Of a stretch of DNA of 25,028 nt, positions 1 to 12,000 are shown piece after piece. Within the stretch, counting starts at the first letter, position 1; each line of letters begins with the position of its first letter. The DNA comes from JBFWNZ01 sp050250795. GTDB taxonomy: Bacteria > Pseudomonadota > Alphaproteobacteria > UBA8366. The notes under the pieces are model-generated. The model ran no database searches. It was not told the DNA's origin and saw nothing but the letters and a program-made list of their open reading frames with translations. The stretch lies in the NCBI GenBank assembly GCA_050250795.1, contig JBFWNZ010000011.1:1-25028 (forward strand), read 5' to 3'. The position numbers and the translations under genes were made by a program.

Positions 1-3000
1 GCCGGTGAGCCAGTTGAATGTGCCGCTATTCGTCAGGGCGCTCAGGCCGCCATTCACGGTCAGTGTGCCGGAATCCAGCAGGATCGAGCGGTTCGCGGAA
101 ATGGTGTAGCTGCTGCTCAGTTCGACATCCGCATCGTTCTGCGCGAGCAGCGCGGCGCCGGATGCAATCGTAAGATTGCTGGAATTGATGAAGACGCTGG
201 CCGAATCGAAAGTAAGCGTGCCGCCATTGACGGTCACGGCGCCGCTGCCGCTGTTGGTAAAGCGAGCGACGGAGATCGTGCTGCCATCGTCGAAATCGAG
301 CAGGTCCTGATTGAGGAACGTGCCGCTGCCGGCGATATGATTGGCGCCGTCGAGGGCCATGGCACCGGTTGCAACCGCAACGAAGGTTCCGCCTTCGATG
401 GTGAGCGTGCTGCCATCGCTCATATCGAACTGGCCTTCGTTGCGGAAGATGCCGGTATTGTCGATCACCAGTTCGTTCCACACGGAAATCATGCCCACCG
501 ACTGGTTCGTATGCGTGCCGGTCGACAGATTGAAGGTGCCGCTGCCCTCCAGCGTGATTTCGCCGCTGTTGCTGAAGGTGCCAAGGACGCCGAGATAGTT
601 GCCGTCGCTGCCGAAGGCCCAGAGGACATCGCCGACATTCGAGAAGCTTCCGACAGTGACCTGCCCGGAGCCTTCGCCGAAGATCAGGTCGCCCTGATTG
701 CTGAGAAGCGCAGAACCGGCCAGATAGGAACCGCTGCCATCGCCGTCGCCGACCTGGAGGGTCTGCGTGGCGCCGATGGTGAAGCCGCTGCCGTTCAGCA
801 AACGCCCGCCGCCCGTGACCGTGATCGTCGGTGCCGTCATCGACAGGGCGCCGACCGTGCCATTCATCACGCCGCCATCGATGCGGGTGGACTGGTCCAG
901 TTCGATGACGCCGGACACGGAATTGACGACGGTCCCGGCGAAGACGCGGACACCGCCGGTGCCGGCGGCAGCCAAGATGGTGCCGTTGTTGACCAGCGTG
1001 CCCGAGGAGATGGCCAACGTGGCTTCCTGTGTGCCCTGGCCGTCGTCGCTGTCGAGGATGATCGTCCCGTCGTTGCTGAAACCGGCGGCGAAGGCCATTT
1101 GCGCCGGCGTGAAATCGGTGGCCAGGATCGACAGCAGGCCCGCATTGGTGAAACTGGCGCTGCTGACCGACATGCTGCCATCGACTCCGAGCGTCGCCCC
1201 CGACTGGTTGGCGAAGCGGTCGATGTTGATGGTGCCGCCGTCGTCTACGACCAGCGTGCCCTGGTTCGCGAAGGTTCCGTTGCCCGAAATGTCGAAGCCG
1301 ACGCCGTCGGCTCCGCTCAACTGCGGCGCCAATGTCGTATGGGTATAGGTAACGCCTGAGCCGACAAGGAACGTGCCGCCCATGTAGAGCGTGCCGCCTC
1401 CGGTCAGTGCGCTGCCGGCGAGGACCGACAGGGTGCCCGATTCGAAGGTGAGGCTGCCGTCGATATCGAGCGTGCCGGCGTTGACGATCGCGCCGTTCTG
1501 AATGTCCACATATCCCGTGTTGTCGACGTGGAACAGCCCGCCGGCCTGGTTCGTCAGGGTATCTCCCTGCATATACAGATAGAGGTAGCCGTCGACCTCC
1601 ACGGTTCCCGAATTGTCCAATCCGCCATAGAGTTGGCCGGACCCCAGGCCCGATCCGTCGACCGCGATCTGGCCGCTGTTGACCAGGGTGCTGTCGTTCG
1701 CGAGGGTCCCGGTCAGGTCGAGAATCGCGTCGTTCGAGGCCGTGCCCGCGAACAGGATCGTCCCCTGGTTGACGAAGGTTCCGTCATGGGTCAACCGGAC
1801 CTCGGCACTCGATGAGTCGAGCAGCAGCGTGCCCGTGCTCGCATTGGTGAAGCTGCCGGTGGTAAAGGCGTCCGCGGTGCCGGGTTGGAAGGTTCCGGCA
1901 TTGATGACGTCGCCGCTCAGCGTCAGGGTATCGGCGATGTCCAGCACCCCCGCCGTACCGTTGTAGAGCGTCCCCGAGAAGGTGCCGCCATTGCCGCCGG
2001 CAGCCACTTCGAGCAGGCCGTTGTTGCTCAGCGTGTGGCCGCTTGCGACGGTCAGGCTGGCGACGAAAGTGCCGCTGGCGGAGAGTTGCAAGGTTCCCTG
2101 ATTGTCGAAACCGTCCGTGTCGATCACGAGGCCTGAGTCGTTCTGGAAACGCATCAGGCCGATGGACTCGTTGACGAATCCGACCGAGACGATGGTGCTG
2201 TATCCGCCGCTTGTCGTCAGGGTTCCGTGGTTGTTGGCATAGGAGACGCCGAAATCCGCGTTGCCGATGTTGAGGGCGCCGGATTGGTTCACGAAGGTGC
2301 CCGCACCGCTGATCCAGGTGCCGCCCAGGTTGCTCAACGGCGACAGCGAGGTCCGGGTGAAGGTCTCGCCTGCGACGACTTCGACCGTCGTGTTCGCAAA
2401 CAGGGATATGAGGCCGCCGCCCGTCAGCGTCGTGTCGCTGCCGACCTGAAGGGTCGAATTGTCGAAGGTGAGCGTCTGGCCTGCCTCGATATCGATCGAA
2501 CCGTCCCGAGAGTCGATCGTCGACAACGTGACCGTGGCGCTGTGGTCGAGATAGATCAGGCCCGCATTCGCGATGTCGGCATCGATGATCCGGTTGCCGC
2601 CGAGTTCGCTGTTGTCGAGGACCTCGATGGTGCCGGTGTTGTTCAGCGAGCCCGAGGTAACGGTCAGCGTCGCGTTCGCCGCGACCGTTCCTTGATTGTC
2701 GAGCGTCAGCAGGCCCGCATTGGTAAGCCCGCTCGCGAAGGTGGCACGCGACGGACCGGCGGTAAGGGCCGCGATCTCCAACGTGCCGCCACTCGCGTTG
2801 GTGAAGGCGGTCGATCCCGATACGGTCAGGGTGCCGTCGCCAACCTGCAACAGTCCGTCATTGCTGAAGGTGGTTACGGAGATCGCGTTTCCGCCCAGCA
2901 ACATCGTGCCTTCGTTCACGAACAGGCCGGCCCCCACGATCTCGCTGTTGTCGAAATTCAGAGTGAGGGACGAGGAAGCCGCGTTCGTATAGGTCTTGCC

Positions 3001-6000
3001 CGTCAGGACGCCCAGAGCGCCATCGGTTTCGATGGAGACGAGGCCGCTGCCGGACACGGCGAGACCGTCCGCGAGCGCCAAGGTGCCGTCCGCAACGCGC
3101 AGAGTCTGGGCGCCGCTGAGCGCCAGAGTGCCTGCGGATAGATCGAGCAGGCCATCCTCAAGAACGAGGCCGGCCGAAATCTGAACGGTGCCGCCCGCGG
3201 CGTTGGCGAAGGTGCCGATGAGCGCGTGTTCCACGCCTATGGCACCGCCCGTGTTGAGGATTTCCAACAGGCCGCTGTTCAAGACGGTCCCGGCCGCGAC
3301 CGAAAGGGACGCGGAATCGACGCCGGCTGCGCTGGTGTCGTCCAGCCTTACGGTGCCGCTATTGGCAAAGCCGGCCGAGAAGGTGCCGAGCGCATCGACC
3401 GTGTCGGCCGCGATCTTGAGGAGACCCGCATTCGAGAAGGTGTCGCTGGTGACGGTCAGTGTGTTCGTCGTCGTCAGGCTGCCGGCGGCGGCGTTGACGA
3501 AATGCGTCACATCGACGATGCCGCTGCCCAGGTTCAGCAGGTTCTGGTTGCTGAATGTGCCATCGCCGGTAAGGTCGAATCCGCCATCGGCCAAGAGCCG
3601 CGGGCCCGAGGACGAATAGGCGTAAGAGACGCCGGAGCCGATATCGAGGGTGCCCCCCAGCGAGATGGTGCCGTCGCCCGTCAAGGTGCCGCCCGCGAGC
3701 ATCGACAGAAGACCGTCATGTGAGAACACATCGCCGCTGTCGGTGGCTTCGATGGTGCCGCTGTTGCGGATCTCGCCGCCTTCGACGGCGAACAGCGCGC
3801 TCACCCCTCCGGCCATCAGCGTGCCGCTGTTGGTCAGGGTCTGTGAGCCGAGTGCCAGCGTCATGGTCCCGCTGCTGCGCAGCAGTCCTGCGTTCGATAC
3901 GTCGTAGGCACCGACATCGATGGTGCCTTGACCGGCGGCCACGATGGTTCCGCCCGCCTGATTTACGAAGCCGCCCGCAAATGTGCCGCCCTCGGCCCCG
4001 CCGGAGACGCCGAGCGTGACATTGCCGGTGTTCGTGAGGGTGCCGGTCACGTCGAGCAGGGAGTCGCCCGCACCTGCGCCGGCCTGAACGCGGATGTTGC
4101 CGGCATTGCTGAAGTCGCCGATGGACAGCGTGCCGTCCAGATTGCTGGCCGTGCCGCCAACCGTGAGGACGCCGCCGGCGACGTTGGAGAAAGCCGTGCT
4201 TTCGAGGCTGTGCCCGGAATCCAGGTAGCTCAGGCTGCCCCGGTTGGTGAAGTTGGCGACGGTCGCGACCAATTCATTCCCCGAATAGAATTCGAGCGCT
4301 GCCGCGTTGTCGAGAATGCCGCTGCCCGCGACGGTGAGCGTCGTGCCGCTCATGCTGAAATTGGCCGTGGAGGCTAGCGCGAGCGATCCGTCGACCGTGA
4401 CCGTTCCGTCGAACGTGGCAAGTCCGCCGAGAGATACGGTGCCCGGACCGACGATCTTCGAACCGTCCTGCAATGCGATATTCGGCGACGCCGTGCCCTG
4501 GGTGACGGTGACGCCGCTGGCGGCTGCAAGGGTGCCGGATACGACGATGAAGCCGCTGCCGGTCAGCACGCCGCCGCTCAGGCCGGTCAGGGTGGAGTCG
4601 GCGGAAATGAGGATGGACTCATTCACATCCAGGGTGCCGGCATTGCGCAGTTCGCTGGATTGCACGGTGAGGCCGAAATCATCGGCAACCGTGATCAGCC
4701 CTTCGTTCAGCACCACCGCGGTACCGGCAATCCGGGTGGCGCTCTGTACGTCGATGGTTCCGGCGGCGTCGTTGACGATGGTGCCGGTGAGTACGCGCTG
4801 TCCGCCGGCCCCGCCGGAATCCTGCGCCCGGATGATGCCCGCATTGGTGAGAGTGCCGGCGGCCGTCAGCGTCGCGTTGCGGCTCGCCTGATCATCCAGG
4901 CTGTCCAGCAGGATTACGCCGTCATTGGTGAAGGCACCCTGGACGGTCGCCAGGACATTGCCGATTTCCGCCTCGATGGCGAGCGTGCCGCCGGACTCGT
5001 TGGAGAAGCCGGCGGTGCCGACAGTGAAGCCGTCGCCGACATGCAGGGTGCCGCCGCTGGCATTGACGAAGCTGGCGACCGTGATTTCGAGATCGTCCGG
5101 AGCCAGGTCGCGCGCATTGACGAAGGTGCCGCCACCGGCGATCTCCAGCGTGCCTGCGTTCGAGCCGAGTGCCGGAGCAACCGTCCCGTAGGTGAAGGTG
5201 ACCCCGGTATCGATGGCCAATGCACCGTCGATATCGAGCATCCCGCTGCCCGACAGGACGCCACCGGCCAGCATCGTGACCGTGCCGTTTTCAAGGGTCA
5301 GCGTGCCGTCTGCCGTCATGGTGCCGCTGTTGCGGATTTCGCCGCCTTGGACGGCGAACGCGTCGCCGGCATCGACCAGGATCGTCCCGCTGTTGGTCAG
5401 CGTGGCGGTATTCAAGGCGAGGGACAGGCTGCCGCTGCTGCGCAGCAGGCCCGCATTCGACGCGTCCAAAGTGCCGACATCGATGGCACCCGTGCCGATG
5501 GCGAGGATGGTCCCGCCCGCTTGGTTTGCAAACCCGGCCGAGAGCGTGCCGACCTCAGTGCCGCCGGAGACGCCGAGCCCGACATTGCCGCTGTTGCTCA
5601 GCATACCGGCAACAGTGAGGGTGGAATCGTCCGCACCTGTGCCGGCTGCGACGAGAATCGCCCCGGCGTTGGAAAATCCGCCGGTGGCGGTCAGCGTGCC
5701 GTCGGTGCCGGCGGTCGTGCCGCCGACGGTGAGTTGCCCGTCGCTTGCGTTGCTGAAGCCGCTGGCGGTCAGGATATGTCCGCCGTCTTGATAGGTCAGG
5801 GTGCCGTTGTTGACGAAGCCCGCGACGCTCGATTCCAGCTTCGTCGTGTCGTCGAAGGCGAGGCTGGTTTCGTTCGTGAGCGTTCCGCCGCCCGAGAGGG
5901 TGAGGGTGTCGCCTGAGAAGCCGACGACCGCACCGCTTTGAAGATGCAGCGCACCGTCGATCGTGACGGTGTCGGTCGCGGTCGCGAGGGTTCCGTAGAC

Positions 6001-9000
6001 GTCGATGAGGCCGTCGCCGGTGACGGTGCCGCCGGAGAGCGCGACGAAGGTGGCGCCAGAGGCGACGACCAGTGTGTCGTCGGCGCTGTCGAGATCGATT
6101 GTGCCGGCGTTGCGCAGTTCGCCCGTTTCGACGGTCAGGGTGGAGACGCCGGAAACGGCAATGAGGCCATCGTTCTGCACCGTGGCGGTGCCGTCGAAGG
6201 CGGTCTCCGCCTGGATGTCGATGGTGCCGCCCGCGGCGTTGGCGATGGCGCCGTTCAGCATCCGCACACCGCCGGCCCCGCCGCTGTCGCGGGTCTCGAT
6301 CAGGCCGGTATTGGTGAGCGTCTCCGCAAGCTCCAGGCTGGCGGCATGGCTGTTCTGGCTGTCGGCGTTGTCGAGCAGGATGGTGCCGTCATTGACAATG
6401 TCCTGCTGGACGATCGCTGCGGCATTGCCGTCCTCGGCCAGGATCGAGAGGGTCGCGCCCTCTTCGTTGGCGAAGTCCGCGGTGTCGATGGTCAGCGTGC
6501 CGGCGGTCCGCAGCGTGCCGCCATCGGTATTGGTGAAGCCGGACACCGTGATCGACAGGTTCTCCGGCGCGAACAGCCCCTCGTTCACGAAGCTGCCGCC
6601 GCCCGCCAGCGTCATCGTGCCTTCGCGGGAACCGAAGCCGGGGCCGCCGCTGGAATGGGTGAAGGTCACGCCCGTATCGACAAGGATCGTCCCGTCGCTG
6701 TCGACGGTGCCGGTGCCGACAATAACCGCGCCCGCAAGCAGGGTGAGGGTGCCGCCGATCAGCTCGAGATTGCCGTCCACCTGCAGCGTGCCGCTGTTGC
6801 GGAACGGCGCGCTGTTCATCATCAGCTCGCCATCCGCATCGATGGCGATCAGGCCGCTGTTGACCAGCGTCTCGCCCAGTCCCGGCACCGCATAGAAGAA
6901 CCCGTCCACTTGGATGGTGCCGGCATTGTCGAAGGCGCCGGTCAGCTTGTGCTGGCCGCTGGCGGTGTCGTCGATATGGATCAGGGCGCCGCTCTGGTTG
7001 ACCAGGGTGTTCTCGCCCGGGTTCTCGCCATCGAGCGACAATGTGGCGACGTTGCCGGCGCTGCCGGTGAACAGCAGCGTACCGGCATTGCTGAGCTGGC
7101 CGTACTGGACGAACAGCACGTTCTCGTCCTCGGACCCCAGCGCCAGATGCCCGCCGGCCGCGTTGGTCAGGTCGCCGGTCAGCTGCTGGGAATCGCCGAT
7201 CACGGCGATGCTGCCTTCGTTCACAACGGTGATGGAGAGCAGGTTCGCGTCGACGACGAAGGGCGCCGTGCTCTGGTTGACGAAGGTGCCGTCGCCTTGC
7301 AGGACGCCGGTACCGGCGCCGAGGTCGAGCGTGCCGTCAGCGCCGTTGGTAAGGACACCATCGACGGTCAGCGTGTCGGATGAGGCCAGGGTAACGAGCC
7401 CGTCGTTGCGGACCGTTCCCAGCACCGTGGCGCCGCCGAGGTCGAGGGTCGCCGCATTGGTCAGCGTATTTGTGCCGTCGAGGGTGAGCGGCGCGGTGAC
7501 GGTCACCTCGGCGGTGGATGCCAGGTTGAGGGCGGCGTCGACGGTGAGCGTGCCGCCGAGCGAGACGGTGCCGCCCAGCGAGACGGTACCGGCGCCGGTC
7601 ACGACCGCGCCGTCGGCCAGCGCGATATCGGGCGAGGCAGTGCCCTGGGTGAAGGTGACGCCGCTGCCCGCGGCGAGCGTGCCGGCGATGTCGAACTGCC
7701 CGCCGCCGGTGAGGGTGCCGCCGGAGAGCGCGGTGAATGTGGCACCCGAGGCGATGGCGAGGGTGTCGCCCGTGCCGTCCAGATCGACGGTGCCGGCATT
7801 GCGCAGGTCGCCGGACGCGACGGTGAGCGTGGCGTCGCCGGAGAGGGCGACGAGCCCGGCATTCTGCACCGTCGCGGTGCCATCGAAGATCGTCTCCGCC
7901 TGCACATCGATGGTGCCGTCCGCGGCATTCACGATGGCGCCCTCAAGCACCCGCGTGCCGCCGCCTTCGCCGCTGTCGCGGGTGGCGATCAGGCCGGTGT
8001 TGGTGAGAGTCTCCGCAAGCTCCAGGCTGACGGTGTGGCCGTCCTGGCCGTCCGCATTGTCGAGCAGGATCGTGCCGTCATTGGTGAAGGACTGCGCGAA
8101 GCTCGCGGCGACGTCGCCGAACTGCGCCTCCAGCAGGATCGTGCCGCCATCCTGGTTCGCGAAGTCTATGGCGCCGACCGTCAGTCCGTCCTCGGCGCCC
8201 AGGGTGCCGCCGCTGGCGTTGACGAAGCTGGCGACGCCGATCGACAGGCTGTAGGGCGACAGCCCGCGGGCATTGACGAAGGTGCCGTCGCCGCCGATCT
8301 CCAGCATGCCCTCGCTGGAACTGAGGATGGGCGAGGCGGTGCCGTGGGTATAGGTGACGCCGGTGTCGATGGCGAGCAGGCCCTGCAGCGTGATGTAGCC
8401 GCTGCCCGCCAGCGTGCCGCCGGCCAGCATCGTCAGCGTGCCCGCGTTCATGCGCAGGTCGCCGTCGGAGGACAGCGTGCCGCTGTTGCGCAGATGGCCG
8501 CCCGAAATGACCATCTCGCCATCGGCGTCGACGGCGATCAGGCCGGAGTTGACCATCGTGCCGCTGCCCGGTGCGACGCGCAGATAGCCGTCCACGTCGA
8601 TGGTGCCGGCATTGTCGAAGGCGCCGGTCAGGGTGTGCTGGCCGGTCGATTCCGCATCGACCCGGAACAGGCCGCCGCTCTGGTTGACCAGCGTGGTCTC
8701 ACCGGCATCGGTGCCGGTCAGCGACAGATGGGCAACGCCGCTGCCGCTGCCTGTCATCAGCAGCGTGCCGGCATTGGTCAGGATGCCGTTGAAGCCGACG
8801 CCCACGCCGCCGCCGCCGGCATTGCCGATGACGAGATGCCCGTCCTCTTCGTTAGTCAGGTTCCCGGTCAGGAACTGCGTCCCGCCGGTCATCGCCATGC
8901 TGCCCTCGTTCACCACCGAGACGCTCAGCACGTCCTGCGCGATGGTGAAGGGCGCCGTGCTCCGGTTCACGAAGGTGCCGGGCCCCACGAGATAGGCCGT

Positions 9001-12000
9001 GCTGCCGCCGAACAGGTCCAGCGTGCCAGAGGCTCCGTTCACCACGACCCCGTGAACCGCCAGCGTCTCCGTCGCACCGACGGTCGCAAAACCCTCGTTC
9101 AGGAAAGTGCCCGTCACGTCGACGCTGCCGACGGCCAGGGTGCCGGCGTTCACGAAGGTGCCGTCGCCGGCGATCTCCGCGCCTGCCAAGGCGACCGCCG
9201 GGGCGGACACGCCATAGGTAAAGCTTTCATTGGCGGCGATCTCGACGACGCCCGCGGTCCCGAAGCTCACCTGCCCGCCGCCGGAGAGGGAACTGCCGGA
9301 GCCCAGCAGCAACGTACCGTCGGTGACCGTTACGCTGCCGTCGAGGGTCAGGAAGCCCGCGGTTGCATCGAAGACAGAGTCGGAAAGGGTCACGCCACCC
9401 CCCGACTCCACATGGAGCGAGCCTTGGTTGACGAACGCCAGAGCCAGGGTGTTCCCCGTGCCGGCGATGGACATGTCGCTCAGCAAGGTGAGCGTTCCGA
9501 CGCCGCCCAGCGAATTGTTGGCGCCCAGCGTAACGCTGACGGCGGATATGTCGCTGTCGCCGGTCGACTGAATGCTGCTGCTTTCGAACCGAAGTGCGCC
9601 GCCGCCGACGAACTCGCCCCCGTCGATGAAATGGATGCTGGACAAGGTCAAGGCATTGAGGCTGCCGATGCTGACCGTGCCGTCATTGGTGAAGGTGCCG
9701 TCGCGAACGGTAAGGTCCCACATTCCCTCGCCGCCGGTGACGGCGAGCAGGCCGTTGTTGGCAAAGGTGCCCGCCGGCCCCGTGGCGTCGAGATCGAGGA
9801 CGGCATCGCCATCGAGGCCCATCGTGCCGTCGGATGCATTCGTGACCCGGTTCAGGGCCAGGGTACCGCTGAGGTCGGTCTCGCCATGATTTGCGAATGT
9901 GGTGCCGACTGTCGAAGCATCGAGCAGAAGTGTCGCGCCGTTGCCCACGACGAGGCTGTCGACCGACGAGTCCGTCAGCCGGAAACGCTCGAAATCGCTG
10001 AAGAAGGCGCCCGTACCCGTCGTGAGGCTGACGCCGGTCGCGGTAAAACTGTCGAGCGTCAGGGTGTCCTGACCTGCTCCGCCATGGACGGTCAGGTCGG
10101 TCCCGTTGAGCGTGACATCGTCGTCGCCGCTGCCGGCAATGAAGACGTCGATGTCGCTGAAGCTGGTCGTGTCGAATGCGGTGACCGCATAGCTGCCCGA
10201 GCCGGTCTGCTCAAGCGTCAATCCCCAACTGTCGGTGGAGAAACTGAGCGTATCGGTTCCGCCGCCGCCATGGATCGTGTCGGTGCCATCGCTGCCGTAA
10301 AAGACATTGGACAGTGTGTTGCCGATGATTATGTCGTTACGGAACGCGCCGCGGATATTCTCGATGCCGCCGAAACCGTGCGTGAAACTGGTCGTGCCGG
10401 ACGCTGTCGTCGTTCCGTTGACCATGTCGACGGTCAGAGAATCGCCTTCCTCAAGGAACAGGCTGCTGTAATCCAGCGTGTCGGTGCCGGTCCAGCCATG
10501 GACATATATTTCGTCGGTTGCGTTGTACTCGAACGTGTCGTTGCCGGCGCCGCTGTAAATCTGTTCGATGTTGGTGAAGCTGTCGTTGCCGATCTGCGCG
10601 CCGCCGTAGGTATAGCTGTAGGTCCCATCGAGGGTGCCGTCGTTGATGACAAAGACGAGATCCTCGGTGGCGCTGAAATACTTGATCAGGTCGAAATCGG
10701 CGCCGCCGTCGTAGAAATCGTTTCCTTCGCCCGTCCCTGCGACGATCGTGTCGTGTCCGGCCTCGCCGTAGACGCTGTCGTTGCCGGCGCCGGCCGTGAT
10801 GTCGTCGTCGCCGCTGCCGCCCTGGATGTAATCGTCACCGCTGCCGGTGGAAATGATGTCGCCGCCGCTCGTGCCCGTAACGGAGTAGGGCGTCGGATCG
10901 TACGCCGGCACGGAGAAGGAGGACGCGGTCATATAGACCTGCGTGTGGAATGGTGCCGGGCTCGGTTCGGGCGCCGGCGCGGGCTGCGTCACGGGAACCG
11001 GCGAGGGGTCCGGTGACGCGTTTGGAACCGGCTCGGGCTTTGCGGTCGCGGATTGGGGTTGCGCTTGAGTTTCCGAAGCAGGCGCGGGCTGTGCGGCCAC
11101 CGGATCGCTGCCGTTTCCCCCTTCGACAACCTTGATCGTGTCCGATTGCGGAGATGGGTCTGCGTTCGCGGTCTGGGTGGATTGGGGCGGTTCGCCGTCT
11201 TCGCCCTCGGACTCCAGACCGGCAGTTTGCTGCTCTTCGGCGTCGTTGTCGGCGACCTGTTCTTCGGACTCTACGCCCTGCTCCTCCTCCGTCCCATCGG
11301 CGAGGTCTTGCTCGCCGCCGAACTGCTCGCCGGCCTGCTGTTCCGACTGCGGGTCGCCATCATCCGCCTCGCTCTCTTGCGCATCTTCGCCCTGCTCGGC
11401 GGACTCCCCTTGGGATTCGTTCGAATCCTCCGATTCGACGGCGCCGGAGGCTGCGCCGGTGACCTGCGAAAATCCCAAGAAACGACTGGACGGCGTTACA
11501 TCCGAAACGCCCTGATAGATCACCGTGATGCCTTCGTCGGACAGCACGAAGCTGGCGCCTGGCGGTGCGGTGAAGGAAACGACCTGCGTGGATTCGTTGC
11601 GGCCGGAAAGAGTGATCGTCCCGCCGCCGGTGGTCACTTCGATGGTGCCGTCGAGGACCGTGAACTGGCTTGGCTCATCCAGCGATCCGACCTTGCCCGC
11701 AACCTCGGTGCCGCGAATGCCGATGGTGGCAACCGGCGTATTCACGATCATCTTCGTGTTGTCGGATTTGGCGATCTGTCCGGATGCGAAGACGAAAACA
11801 CCCTTCAGGATCGAGAACTGGGACGAGCCGGCCTGGCTCACGGGGTCGAAGACCAGTTCGTCGAGCGCAAGCCGACCATCGGCACCCAGCGCAAAACTGG
11901 TCTGATCGACGAAAAGCAGGCTGACGGCGGCGCCCGGCCCCGTCTCGATCACGTCGCCCTGGAAAACCGGGTCGCCGGTTGCCAGCTGCACCCGTGTGCC

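Noticed and set aside
337..7383. Many other long plus-strand frames in 1-12400 (for example 337-1359, 2227-3141, 4660-5916, 5938-7383, 6914-8254)
   Set aside because: All lie opposite the adhesin gene and show the same low-complexity shadow composition, with no start signals, motifs or operon logic.
3616..8450. Long direct repeats considered as a mobile element, CRISPR or integron array
   Set aside because: The repeats are in frame with one protein, vary by multiples of three and encode beta-strand units; there are no terminal inverted repeats, transposase or spacers.
8035..11016. A 993-codon open frame on the plus strand over the adhesin gene
   Set aside because: It is the antisense shadow of the giant gene in the directly complementary frame. 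Its translation is Arg/Ala/Gly/Asp-rich without domains, while the minus strand reads as FecR, RTX and beta-repeat protein. High GC and repeated codons keep the opposite frame open.
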